Positions 1 to 7,673 of a stretch of 13,115 nt of DNA are shown piece after piece; position 1 is the first letter of the stretch, and each line of letters opens with the position of its first letter. The notes beneath the pieces were generated by a model, which did no database searches, was not told where the DNA came from, and saw nothing but the letters and a program-made list of their open reading frames with translations. The translations under genes were made by a program, and so were the position numbers. This stretch comes from Gemmatimonas phototrophica (GTDB lineage: Bacteria; Gemmatimonadota; Gemmatimonadetes; Longimicrobiales; Gaopeijiaceae), in the NCBI GenBank assembly GCA_945876015.1, contig CAMCNM010000027.1, positions 1 through 13,115 of the forward strand, in the 5' to 3' direction.

Positions 1-429
1 TGCCTCGTGGCACCCGAGCGCGCGCAGCAGACCGGAGGGAGGCAGAGCGATCTCTGGAACGTCCGCCGGCAGCGTCATCGAGAGGACGCCGTCGCGCGAG
101 CTGACCACGACCGGCCCACTCGTGGACTCGAAGTGGAGGGGGAGCGCCAGGCCTCTCTCCTCCGAGAGGACGTGCCCCACGGCCAGCGTCGCGTGCACGC
201 ACGCGGACACCTCGACCATCGGCGTGAACCAGCGGATCTCCCAGCCCTTCCCTGTCCCGGCGGGAAACACGAAGGCGCTCTCGGCGAGGTTCATCTCCCG
301 CGCCATCAGCTGCATGGCGCGCGGATCGAGCGGCTCGGGCGGCAGGAAGATGGCGGCCGGACTCCCATGGAAGGCGCGCTCGGTGAACGCGTCCACCTGA
401 AAGAACGGGATCTCTGGTCCTAGCTCCAT
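1..429 (-). CDS. PhzF-family isomerase/epimerase, 5' part (3' end outside window)
   Basis: The first 143 residues of a PhzF-like protein are visible; the gene runs off the left edge. It opens with the family-typical FFQVDAFTERAFHGSPAAI, followed by NLAESAFVF, where E50 matches the catalytic glutamate of PhzF, and EIRWFTPMVEV leading into CVHATLAVGHVL. Family members are cytoplasmic, form two similar barrel-like lobes, and isomerise or epimerise small metabolites; most have no known substrate, so no phenazine pathway is implied. The ATG at 429 is preceded by GGAG about seven bases upstream, which supports this start. Odd point: the family usually has CGHAT and this copy reads CVHAT (V78). The VWA gene lies 97 bp upstream on the same strand, with a hairpin between them. 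Family call is firm; function is unknown. Confidence 0.87.
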   Translation of the reverse strand, partial: MELGPEIPFFQVDAFTERAFHGSPAAIFLPPEPLDPRAMQLMAREMNLAESAFVFPAGTGKGWEIRWFTPMVEVSACVHATLAVGHVLSEERGLALPLHFESTSGPVVVSSRDGVLSMTLPADVPEIALPPSGLLRALGCHEA

Positions 430-500
430 CTCTGCTCCAACTCGGCTCGTGTCTTCGGGACCGGGTGCCGCCGTATCGGGTGGCCGTCCGAGAACGTAGG

Positions 501-517
501 CGCGGCGGGGCGCCGCG
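501..517 (-). terminator. GC hairpin between the VWA and PhzF genes, possible terminator
   Basis: A perfect 7-bp inverted repeat (CGCGGCG, loop of three G/C pairs, CGCCGCG) begins eight bases after the VWA stop codon, reading the minus strand. There is no clear T-run after it, only CCTACGTTCTC, so it could be a weak terminator or an RNA-stabilising end rather than a strong intrinsic terminator. Confidence 0.35.
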
Positions 518-524
518 GGAACGG

Positions 525-1817
525 TCAGGCGATCCGGCGGCGCTTCCGCTTCATGAAATCCATCATGATGTACTGGCCGAGGGTCATGGTGGTCGTGAAG
601 TAGGCCTTCCCACGGGCGATCTCCGAGACCTTCTGGACGAACTGCACCAGATAGGGATCGCGCGCCAGCATGAACGTGTTGATCAGGATCCCGGCCTTCC
701 GGCACGCCGCGACCTCCTGGAAGGTGCGCTGGAGGATCAGCCCGTCCATCCCGCCCGAGTTCTTGTAGATGCGTCCGTCTGGCATCGTCACGGCGCTGGG
801 CTTTCCGTCGGTGATCATGATGATCTGCCGCATGTCCTTCTTCTGCACGGAGAGCATCCGGCGGGCCATCTCGAGCCCTTCGGCGGTGTTCGTGTGGAAC
901 GGCCCCACCTGCGCCTTGGAGAGCTGCGAGAGCGGGATCTCCTCGGCGCGGTCGCCGAACGTGAGCACCTGCAGGCTGTCGCCGGGGAACTGGGTGCGGA
1001 TCAGGTGCGACAGCGCGAGCGCGACCCGCTTGGCCGGGGTGAACCGGTCCTCTCCGTAGAGCACCATCGAGTGGGAGATGTCGAGCATCAGCACGGTGGC
1101 GCAGGACGAGCGGTACTCGGCCTGATGGACCATCAGATCGCCGTACTCGAGCTTGAGCGGGACCTGGAGTCCTTCCCGCGCGAGGACGTTCTTGAGCGTG
1201 GCTGGGATGTCGAGATTCATCGTGTCGCCGAACTCGTAGGGCCGGCTGGCGGCCTCGGCCTCGACGCCCGTCGCGAGCTGCGGCGTGTCATGCGATCCGA
1301 AGCTCGATTTGCCGATCGCCGAAAGCAGGCTCTTGAGCGCGCTGTACCCGAGGAAGTCCATCCCCTTCTGGGTCAGATCGAACTGGACGTGCTGCGCCGC
1401 CTGCTTCGCCTGGTCGATGTCGCCCTGGCCGGTGACGTCCTGGGTGGGGCCGGGCATGGAGGGCGTCCCGCCGTCCATCTTGATGTAGCCCTCTTCGATC
1501 ATCCGCTCCATCAGGCGATCCAGCAGCTCCGCGATCGCCCGCTGCACGTCGGCGTCACCCTCGCCTTCGCCGCGCAGCTCCTTGATCATCTCGGGAGTGA
1601 GCTGGCCGCTCTCGAACAGCGCCTTCAGCAACGCGCGCTTGAGCGCGTCCACCGAATGGTTGTCGTCGGTGCCCGACCATCCCCAATACGGATGATAGTG
1701 GGGCCCGCCGGCGAACCCGCCCTCGAGGAGAAAGTCGGAGAGGTGCTCGAGCAGCGATTCGAGGTTGAGCGCGTCGGCCCAGGCGCCCTTGTACTTGGTG
1801 TAGGTGGTGAAGCGCAT
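525..1817 (-). CDS. VWA-domain protein, partner type of MoxR/ChlI-like AAA+ ATPases
   Basis: A 430-aa protein with a C-terminal von Willebrand A domain. The metal-ion-dependent adhesion site is complete: LMLDISHSM (D246, S248, S250), T309 in HTNTAEGL, and D337 in MITDGKPS. The N-terminal 230 residues are helical and acidic, with no signal peptide or membrane segment, so the protein should be cytoplasmic. It ends in a basic tail (MKRKRRRIA). VWA proteins of this layout pair with MoxR or ChlI-like AAA+ ATPases in complexes that insert metals or remodel client proteins; the likely partner is the AAA+ gene at 11159-12619, same strand. I chose the ATG at 1817 (MRFTTYTKYKGAW) because it follows GAGGAG closely; a GTG at 1847 would add ten residues. 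The client is unknown. Confidence 0.85.
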   Translation of the reverse strand: MRFTTYTKYKGAWADALNLESLLEHLSDFLLEGGFAGGPHYHPYWGWSGTDDNHSVDALKRALLKALFESGQLTPEMIKELRGEGEGDADVQRAIAELLDRLMERMIEEGYIKMDGGTPSMPGPTQDVTGQGDIDQAKQAAQHVQFDLTQKGMDFLGYSALKSLLSAIGKSSFGSHDTPQLATGVEAEAASRPYEFGDTMNLDIPATLKNVLAREGLQVPLKLEYGDLMVHQAEYRSSCATVLMLDISHSMVLYGEDRFTPAKRVALALSHLIRTQFPGDSLQVLTFGDRAEEIPLSQLSKAQVGPFHTNTAEGLEMARRMLSVQKKDMRQIIMITDGKPSAVTMPDGRIYKNSGGMDGLILQRTFQEVAACRKAGILINTFMLARDPYLVQFVQKVSEIARGKAYFTTTMTLGQYIMMDFMKRKRRRIA

Positions 1818-1839
1818 GGCTCCTCGTACCTTTCCAGAG

Positions 1840-2952
1840 ATGCCCACCGAACTGCCCGCTCGCGTGCGCCTTGGCCTGCTCGACCTCTACGATCGGTCGC
1901 GCCGCGACCTGCCCTGGCGTGGACCATCGCCGCGCGATGGTGCCCCGCCGGAGCCCTACGGAGTGTGGATCTCGGAGGTGATGCTCCAGCAGACGCGGGT
2001 GGAGGCGGTGATTCCCTACTACCTGGCGTGGATGGAGCGGTTCCCGGACGTCGCGGCCCTGGCGGCCGCCCCGCTCGACGACGTGCTGCGTGTGTGGGAG
2101 GGGCTCGGCTACTACGCGCGCGCGCGAAATCTCCACCGGGCCGCGCAGGTGGTGCGCGACCGCCTGGGAGGGGAGCTCCCGTCCACCGCGGCGGCGCTGC
2201 GTGACCTGCCCGGCGTGGGCGAGTACACTGCCGGAGCGGTGGCGAGCATCGCGCGAGGCGAGCGGGTGCCCGCGGTGGACGGCAACGTGAGACGCGTTCT
2301 GGCCCGGATGTTCGACGAGCCCGATCCGACGCCCAGCTGGCTACGAGAGCGCGCGACGGAACTGGTCGATCCGGTACGTCCGGGAGACTGCAACCAGGCG
2401 TTGATGGAATTGGGCGCCACCGTGTGCGTGCCCCGAACGCCGGAGTGCGCACGCTGCCCCCTGGCCGACGACTGCCTCGCCCGGCGGAACGGAACGGTCG
2501 GCGAGCGACCGCGTCCGAAGCGGCGCGCGGCGCTTCCAGAACGTGAGTTCGGAGTCGCGGTCCTGGTGCGGCCGAAAAAGTCGGGTCCCGAGCTACTGCT
2601 GGTGCGAGGACCGGAGGATGGCCTGCTCGGCGGGCTCTGGCAGTTCCCCACCGAGCCCCTCGCAGGCGACGCCCCCAGGGCGGCCGCGGCACGCGCGGCC
2701 CGGACGTTCGGTGTCGCCACGCGCCGCGGCGGGCGCGCCCTGCCGGCGCGCGTCCAGGTCTACTCGCACTTCCGCGGCATCTATCACCCATTCGTGTGGA
2801 CCGGAAAGGATGGGCCGGCCCCCGGCGGAGACGCGGTGTGGGCCGGTCCGGCGAAGCTCGAACGACTCGCGCTTTCGGCTGCGCATCGCGCGATCGCCCG
2901 CGCGGCGCTGGCCAGCGGCGTCCAACGGACCGCAGGAACGTCGCAGGGATAG
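1840..2952 (+). CDS. mutY: A/G-specific adenine DNA glycosylase MutY
   Basis: Removes adenine mispaired with 8-oxoguanine in base excision repair. From the ATG at 1840 the protein is 370 aa. Visible parts: the minor-groove reading motif SEVMLQQT with catalytic E46; GLGYYARARNLH; the helix-hairpin-helix LPGVGEYTAGAV; catalytic D147 in VPAVDGNVRRVLAR; a 4Fe-4S cluster site C196-x6-C203-x2-C206-x5-C212; and a C-terminal NUDIX-like domain with an FSH-type loop read as YSHF. All key residues are present. Upstream in-frame starts exist at 1804 (GTG) and 1816 (ATG), but these overlap the start of the divergent VWA gene, and the homology begins after 1840. The stop is 17 bp before the YaiO-like frame, so they may be co-transcribed. 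Confidence 0.95.
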   Translation: MPTELPARVRLGLLDLYDRSRRDLPWRGPSPRDGAPPEPYGVWISEVMLQQTRVEAVIPYYLAWMERFPDVAALAAAPLDDVLRVWEGLGYYARARNLHRAAQVVRDRLGGELPSTAAALRDLPGVGEYTAGAVASIARGERVPAVDGNVRRVLARMFDEPDPTPSWLRERATELVDPVRPGDCNQALMELGATVCVPRTPECARCPLADDCLARRNGTVGERPRPKRRAALPEREFGVAVLVRPKKSGPELLLVRGPEDGLLGGLWQFPTEPLAGDAPRAAAARAARTFGVATRRGGRALPARVQVYSHFRGIYHPFVWTGKDGPAPGGDAVWAGPAKLERLALSAAHRAIARAALASGVQRTAGTSQG

Positions 2953-2969
2953 GGAAGTAAGCCATCAAC

Positions 2970-3791
2970 ATGCACAGCATCCGGCGAATCCATCGGCACG
3001 CGACGGCCTGCGCCTGGCTGGCGATCTTCGCCGCCGCCCTGCCCCCGGCCGCTCTCGCGCAGGATCCCGACCCGCGGGCCGCCGACGCCGACTACACGTA
3101 CGTCGGGGCCGACTACAGCTACGCGAACTTCCAGGGCGACATCGCGGCGTGGCATCTCGGCGCTCTTTCGATCGGGCGCGCGACCAGCGCGGGCTCGTTC
3201 ATCGCCAGAGTGAACTGGGCGCGACGCTCCGGAAGCAGCGGCGTCCAGGTCGAAGCGGACGCCTACCCCGGCCTCGGCGAGAATACCTAGGCCTATCTCA
3301 ACCTGGGGTATTCCCGCACCAGCATCCTTCCGGGATGGCGCTTCGGCGGGGAGGTCTTCCGGAGCCTGCCGCGGGCCTGGGAGGCCTCGCTCAGCTTCCG
3401 GCAGCTTCGCTTCGGGGGCCCGCCCGTGACCCTGTTCACCGGCTCGGTCGGGAAGTACCGGGGCCACTACTGATTCTCACTTCGGCCTTACGTCCGCGAC
3501 AAGGAGAACGGCCTCTCGGCTTCGGCCAGCCTGAGCGTGCGCCGGTACTACGCGGACGCGGACAACTACATCGGCGGGCGCGTCGGATACGGAAGCGCGC
3601 CCGGTGAGCAGGTCACCACGGTGGAGCTGGCGCGGCTCAACTCGGCGATCGCGGCGATCCAGGGTTCGCGCACGCTGACGTCGCGCGTGATCGGAAGCTG
3701 GTCACTGACCTACGAGCACGAGGAGCTCGCGACCGACCGCTTCCGCAACCGGTGGGAGATCTCGGGCGGAGCGAAGCTCCTCTTCCGATGA
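2970..3791 (+). pseudogene. YaiO-family outer-membrane beta-barrel protein, interrupted by two in-frame stops
   Basis: One continuous frame of 274 codons with stops at codon 107 (TAG, 3288-3290) and codon 168 (TGA, 3471-3473). The frame does not change, and protein-like sequence continues across both: GENT*AYLNLGYS and GKYRGHY*FSLRPYV. From YaiO-type sequences the first would normally be Tyr and the second Trp, each one base from the stop. The N-terminus is a Sec signal peptide ending PPAALA before QDPDP. The rest is alternating aromatic beta-strand sequence ending in ISGGAKLLFR, as expected of an outer-membrane barrel with a C-terminal aromatic. About 273 aa would match the usual YaiO length. 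The last stop overlaps the next start as ATGA. YaiO barrels are associated with surface polysaccharide loci; the exact role is unknown. As read, only the first 106 residues would be made. Confidence 0.82.
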
Positions 3792-6205
3792 GCGAGCGAA
3801 GGGAAAAGCTCCGGCAGACCGCGGAGGGCTTCGCCTCCCAGAGCATCGGCCTCCTCCCCGCGCTACTCCTCGTCCGGCTCTTCGAGGTGATCGCGTCGCG
3901 ATCGGACCACCTCCTTCCGGCCGGCCTGGGAGAGGTGTTCGCGCACGGCGTAGTGGACGACCTCTGGGTCACGTGCGCCACCGCGCTCGTGCTCGTGGCC
4001 CCGATCCTCCTCGTGGGGTCCTGGAGCGTTCGCGCCGCGCGCATCCTCCACCGCGCCGCCCTCGCAGCACTCGTCCTCGCGGCAGTGGTGCTCGCCAAGT
4101 ACTTCTCGATCACGTTCGTCCCCGTCGGCGCCGATCTGTTCGGCTATTGGGTTTCCGACCTGCTGCAGACGACGGTGGCCTCGGGCGCGGACTGGACCGC
4201 AGCCTTGGCCCTGGTGGTCGCCCTCGCCGGCGTGCTCGCGCTGCAAGGCCTGGTCGGGCGCATCCTGGTTTCGCTTCGTCGCGCCCGAACTCTCGGTGTC
4301 GCAGCGCTGGCCGTCCTTCTCATCGGACCGCTGTTTCGTCCGACACCCGATCGGTTCGACGAGGAAGCGGCCTACTTCCTCGCCGTGGACAAGCTCTCGT
4401 TCCTGGCCGGCAAGACGCTCGCGTACGTGACGGAATCGCTCGAGACCTCGAGCGAAGCGTTCGCGGAGTTCCCTTGGCTGGCTCCACCCTCCGCCGAGGA
4501 TGTCCCCGGACCTCACCTGAGCCAAGCGGACCGCCCGCCCAACCTGGTCTTCGTGATCGTCGCGGGGATGGGTCGCGATTTCGTCGGGCCGGGGGCCGAA
4601 TACGGCGGCTTCACGCCGTTCCTCGATTCGCTCACGCAGCGCAGCCTCTACTGGGAGGACTTCCTCTCCAACGCGGGCCGGACGTTCGGGGTGCTTCCCT
4701 CGCTGCTCGCCTCCCTCCCGGCGACACGCGGGGGTTTCATGGAGTTGGACGATATGCCCGCGCATCTCTCTCTCGTGCGCTTCCTGCGAGAGCGCGGCTA
4801 TGCGACGCATTTCTGCACCGGCGTGGACGGCCATTTCGAGAACATCGACGTCTTCATGGAGCGGCAGGGCGTGGACCGCTTCTCCGACCAGACCTCATTC
4901 CCACCCGGCATCGCGAAGCAGCCGGGAGCCGCGGGGTTCAGCTGGGGCTACGCCGACCAGGAGCTGTTCCGGAACTCGCTGGACCAGCTCGGGCCAACGG
5001 CGCCGGAGCCCCGGCTCGACGTCTACCTGACCATCACCACGCACGAGCCGTTCATCCCGCCTTCCCAGCCGGCCTATCACGAGCGGTATCTGAGCCGGAT
5101 GGCTTCGCTCGATGTCTCGGAGGACAAGCGGCGCACATACGCTGCTTCCGGCGGCGTCTTCGAGACCCTGCTCTACCTCGACGACTCGATCCGGTGGCTG
5201 CTCGAGGAGTACGCCCGGCGCCCCGAGTACGCGCGCACGATCTTCGTGATCACCGGCGACCACCGGCTCATCCCGATTCCGTTTTCCACCCGCATCTCGC
5301 GCTATCGGGTGCCGTTCATTGTCTTCTCTCCGCTCGTGAAGGCGCCCCATACGTTTTCGTCGGTGTCATCGCATCAGGATGTCGCACCCACCGTCGCCGC
5401 GTACCTCGCACACAACCACGGCCTCGAGCTGCCCGACCGGGTGCCGTGGGTGGGCACCGGCATCGATTCGACGACCTCCTTCCGGAACACGCACGGGATA
5501 GTCCTGATGCGGACGAAGAGCGAGATGGACGACTACCTCCTGGGCGAACGTTTCCTCTCGGGCGACCAGCTCTTCGCGGTGGAAGAGAACCTGGATCTCG
5601 TTTCGCTCGACCGGGCGCTCAGGCGCCAGCGCCAGCTCAGCCGCTATGCCACCTCGGGAGATCACATCTATCCGGAGACCGCGGAGGAGAAGGGGGATCG
5701 CCAGCTGACCACGAGCGACGACGCCGTGTTCCGCAAGCTGAGGCGGGTCGGAAAGCGGCCAGAGGAGCAGCTGGCCGTCGCCCGCGCGCGCGCCGAAGCG
5801 AAGGATTACGAGGCTTCGCGGGCCGTCCTTCGACACGTTCTGCGCACCAACCCGATGTACCACGACGCACGCGCGCTTCTCGGGCGCACCTACGCGTACG
5901 AGACCCGCTTCGAGGAAGCGCGGGGCGTCCTGGACGATCTCGCGCAGCGCGCTCCGGGATACCTCGACGAGGGATTGGCGAGCATCGACGTCGAGATCTT
6001 CGATTCCGAGCCAGCCGTCGCCACCGAGCTGATCGACCGCGCCATCGCCGAGTTCGGACTGAACGCCGACCTTCTCTTCAATCGCACGAGGGCACTGGAG
6101 CTGCAGGGAAGGAAGCGTGAAGCGCTCGCCGCCCTGGACTCGGCGATCGCCTTGCGCCCCGGGCTCGACGGCGCGGCCATCGTGCGCGCACGACTCTCCC
6201 GCTGA
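3788..6205 (+). CDS. LTA-synthase-like sulfatase-fold membrane transferase with C-terminal TPRs
   Basis: An 805-aa protein. Residues about 15-185 hold some five hydrophobic membrane segments. Residues about 250-560 form an alkaline-phosphatase/sulfatase-superfamily domain facing the periplasm: PNLVFVIVAGMGRDF, T299 in SNAGRTFGVLPSLLASLP (candidate nucleophile), H419 in TITTHEPF, D491-H492 in FVITGDH, and H529 in SSHQDVAPTVAAYL. Residues about 655-800 look like tetratricopeptide repeats. The family moves phosphoglycerol, phosphoethanolamine or similar groups onto envelope glycans or lipids. Odd point: the usual metal-binding Glu (ILLES in LtaS) aligns with A259, so activity may be altered or the alignment shifted. 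The ATG at 3788 overlaps the preceding stop (ATGA), which decides the start; an in-frame codon at 3752 lies inside the previous gene. The GH16 gene follows after 7 bp. Confidence 0.82.
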   Translation: MSERREKLRQTAEGFASQSIGLLPALLLVRLFEVIASRSDHLLPAGLGEVFAHGVVDDLWVTCATALVLVAPILLVGSWSVRAARILHRAALAALVLAAVVLAKYFSITFVPVGADLFGYWVSDLLQTTVASGADWTAALALVVALAGVLALQGLVGRILVSLRRARTLGVAALAVLLIGPLFRPTPDRFDEEAAYFLAVDKLSFLAGKTLAYVTESLETSSEAFAEFPWLAPPSAEDVPGPHLSQADRPPNLVFVIVAGMGRDFVGPGAEYGGFTPFLDSLTQRSLYWEDFLSNAGRTFGVLPSLLASLPATRGGFMELDDMPAHLSLVRFLRERGYATHFCTGVDGHFENIDVFMERQGVDRFSDQTSFPPGIAKQPGAAGFSWGYADQELFRNSLDQLGPTAPEPRLDVYLTITTHEPFIPPSQPAYHERYLSRMASLDVSEDKRRTYAASGGVFETLLYLDDSIRWLLEEYARRPEYARTIFVITGDHRLIPIPFSTRISRYRVPFIVFSPLVKAPHTFSSVSSHQDVAPTVAAYLAHNHGLELPDRVPWVGTGIDSTTSFRNTHGIVLMRTKSEMDDYLLGERFLSGDQLFAVEENLDLVSLDRALRRQRQLSRYATSGDHIYPETAEEKGDRQLTTSDDAVFRKLRRVGKRPEEQLAVARARAEAKDYEASRAVLRHVLRTNPMYHDARALLGRTYAYETRFEEARGVLDDLAQRAPGYLDEGLASIDVEIFDSEPAVATELIDRAIAEFGLNADLLFNRTRALELQGRKREALAALDSAIALRPGLDGAAIVRARLSR

Positions 6206-6212
6206 TCGGCCG

Positions 6213-6536
6213 ATGCGTACCCGAATCGCCGCTCTGTCCGCGCTCCTGTCGATCACTCCCGGCGCCGACCTGTGCGGCCAGACGGCGTCACAGGTGGAGA
6301 TCGTCGCCTTCCGCCCGGAGAGCCGACTCCTCGCCATCGGCGACACGGCCAGGTCGCAGCTCGTGATCCGGAACCTCACCGCCGAACGGCGCACGTTCTG
6401 GATCGGATACAGCGTGCGAGACTCGGTGGACCTCTGGTACGACGTTCCCGCCGAGTCGGTGACGCTATCGCCGGGGGAGGCGCGCTCCCCTGGCCCGTTC
6501 CTCCCGGTGCGGTTGGTGGCGCGTACCGGGTCGTGA
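6213..6536 (+). pseudogene. N-terminal fragment of the frameshifted GH16 gene (signal peptide plus beta domain)
   Basis: Encodes 107 residues: a probable Sec signal (MRTRIAALSALLSITPGADL) and then an Ig-like beta-sandwich region (VEIVAFRPESRLLAIGDTAR, FWIGYSVRDSVDLWYDVPA, VTLSPGEARSPG). The domain looks cut off mid-strand at LPVRLVARTGS, and its natural continuation, AYRVVMAAWDAPP, lies in another frame a few bases on. A single-base deletion or a two-base insertion near 6505-6525 would explain this. The ATG is 7 bp after the transferase stop with no clear ribosome site, suggesting translational coupling. I read this with 6536-7213 as one broken gene. It could instead be a real short secreted protein, but the abrupt end argues against that. 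Confidence 0.68.
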
Positions 6537-7213
6537 TGGCCGCATGGGACGCACCTCCCGGAGGTGTGGCCACCCGGCTCGGGAGCGCTGATCAGCGGGA
6601 CCCGTTTCGGCTCCGACCCGACCCCGCGTTGCTCACCGAGCACCCGGAGCAAGCCTGGACCACCGCGTCGCACGCGCTCGGACGGGGCCGGATGCGGGCC
6701 GATCAAGTCTTCGTGAAGGGGGGCGGCTTCACACTCGGCCTCACGACAGGTCGCTGCGACGGTGCCGAGTTGCGGTCGCGCGACCGGGTCGGGTTCGGCA
6801 TCTACGTGGCGCGCATGAGGACGCCGCTCGCACCGGGATCGATCTCCGCGTTCTTCCTCTACGAGGACGTTCCCGCGGGGAACGACGAGATCGACATCGA
6901 GATCCTGAACGACGGGTCCAGGCTCATGCTGCTCACGGCCTGGGTCGGGGGGTCGAAGACACGCGAGACCTCGGTAGACCTCCCGTTCGATCCGCACGAA
7001 GGATTTCACGACTACGAGATCGCGTGGACCGATGCCGGCCTTAGGTTGAGCGCGGACGGCGGCGTCCTCGTGCAATGGGCCGACCGGTATCCACGGGCGC
7101 CCATGAGGGTCATGGCCAACGTATGGTGGCCGAGCTGGCTGCCCTGTGCCCCGCTCGACTCCCACCCTTCCCTCGAGATCGCCGCGCTCAGCCGATCGAC
7201 AGCTTCCCGGTAG
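6536..7213 (+). pseudogene. GH16-type glycoside hydrolase domain, C-terminal part of the frameshifted gene
   Basis: About 225 residues holding the GH16 catalytic signature EIDIE (6887-6901), in which the first Glu is the nucleophile and the last the acid/base; the central Asp is also present. Nearby family-like sequence includes SISAFFLYEDVPAGNDEIDIE, FHDYEIAWTDAGLRLSADG and MRVMANVWWPSW, so the jelly-roll is essentially complete. GH16 enzymes cut or transfer beta-1,3/1,4-glucans, galactans and similar polymers; substrate cannot be told here. The stop of the upstream fragment and an ATG in this frame overlap as TGATG at 6534-6538, so reinitiation is possible, but the product would lack the signal peptide. 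The 3' end overlaps the convergent Rieske gene by 26 bp. The GH16 call is good; whether it is expressed is unsure. Confidence 0.72.
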
Positions 7214-7673
7214 CAACGTCGTACTGTGTCGCGTACGAGCGCATGCTCGACGTACGCTCTCCACCGGCCCAACTCCCCGTCAGGCTGAACCGTGCGCCGT
7301 GGCGTGGGCAGGTGAAGCCGTTTGAGCTCGCGTTCAGAGTCGCTCCCTGATGCGGGCAGATGAGCGACAGGGCCACGAACGTCGCGGCACCGGTGCGCAC
7401 GATCGCGAGCGGCGTCCCGCTCAGCGTCACGAGCGCTACGCCGTTCGTGTCCGCCAGCGTCGGATGCGCGGCCACGTCCACTTTGTTGCCGACCGTGTCC
7501 GGTTTGTTGCCGACCGTGTCCGGGGCGGTGGTGCCCGATCCGTCACCCCCGGCGCACGCGGCCATCGCCAATGCAGCCGCCCCGACCAGGAAGCTCCTCC
7601 GGTCCACGCCCAGCATGGACTCCTCGACCGGCGCACAGGGGCAGAACGGCGAACCGTCGATCCGCTCGCTCAT
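7188..7673 (-). CDS. Tat-exported Rieske 2Fe-2S lipoprotein (last gene of the redox operon)
   Basis: A 161-aa protein. A twin-arginine signal, DRRSFLVGAAALAMAAC, starts at residue 24 and ends in a plausible lipobox at C40, so the protein is likely exported folded and lipid-anchored. A flexible linker holds the heptapeptide PDTVGNK twice in tandem. The Rieske site is C106-x-H108 and C122-x2-H125 (ICPHQGATLN, FTCPRHGARF). The extra disulfide cysteines of bc1-type Rieske proteins are absent, as in Rieske ferredoxins. A Cys pair (FCPCAP, C11 and C13) sits before the RR motif. The start at 7673 is fixed by an ATGA overlap with the upstream Rieske gene; an in-frame codon at 7700 would lie deeper in that gene. 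Likely an electron carrier at the outer face of the inner membrane; partner unknown. Confidence 0.85.
   Translation of the reverse strand: MSERIDGSPFCPCAPVEESMLGVDRRSFLVGAAALAMAACAGGDGSGTTAPDTVGNKPDTVGNKVDVAAHPTLADTNGVALVTLSGTPLAIVRTGAATFVALSLICPHQGATLNASSNGFTCPRHGARFSLTGSWAGGERTSSMRSYATQYDVATGKLSIG
7482..7523. repeat. Perfect 21-bp tandem duplication in the Rieske linker
   Basis: Two identical 21-bp units, 7482-7502 and 7503-7523, encode PDTVGNK twice in the spacer between the lipobox and the Rieske domain. The unit is a multiple of three, so the frame is kept and only linker length changes. Perfect identity suggests a recent slippage duplication. Confidence 0.95.

Noticed and set aside
465..2204. 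A 579-codon open frame on the plus strand across the VWA gene and into mutY
   Set aside because: It is Arg/Gly/Pro-rich shadow coding created by high GC opposite a gene with clear domain motifs; it has no recognisable protein features.
1625..2980. A 451-codon minus-strand frame antisense to mutY
   Set aside because: The plus strand carries complete MutY catalytic residues and cluster cysteines; the antisense translation is Arg/Pro/Ser-rich with no domain.
3537..3791. A separate 84-aa gene starting at the GTG at 3537
   Set aside because: It is in the same frame as the YaiO-like signal peptide part and its sequence continues the barrel; it is the tail of the interrupted gene.
3973..6120. A 715-codon frame overlapping the transferase in a different plus frame
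   Set aside because: Low-complexity Arg/Pro/Ala translation with no motifs, whereas the chosen frame has membrane helices, sulfatase-fold motifs and TPRs.
7482..7523. A CRISPR-like or regulatory repeat
   Set aside because: Only two adjacent copies with no spacers, in frame within a coding linker.
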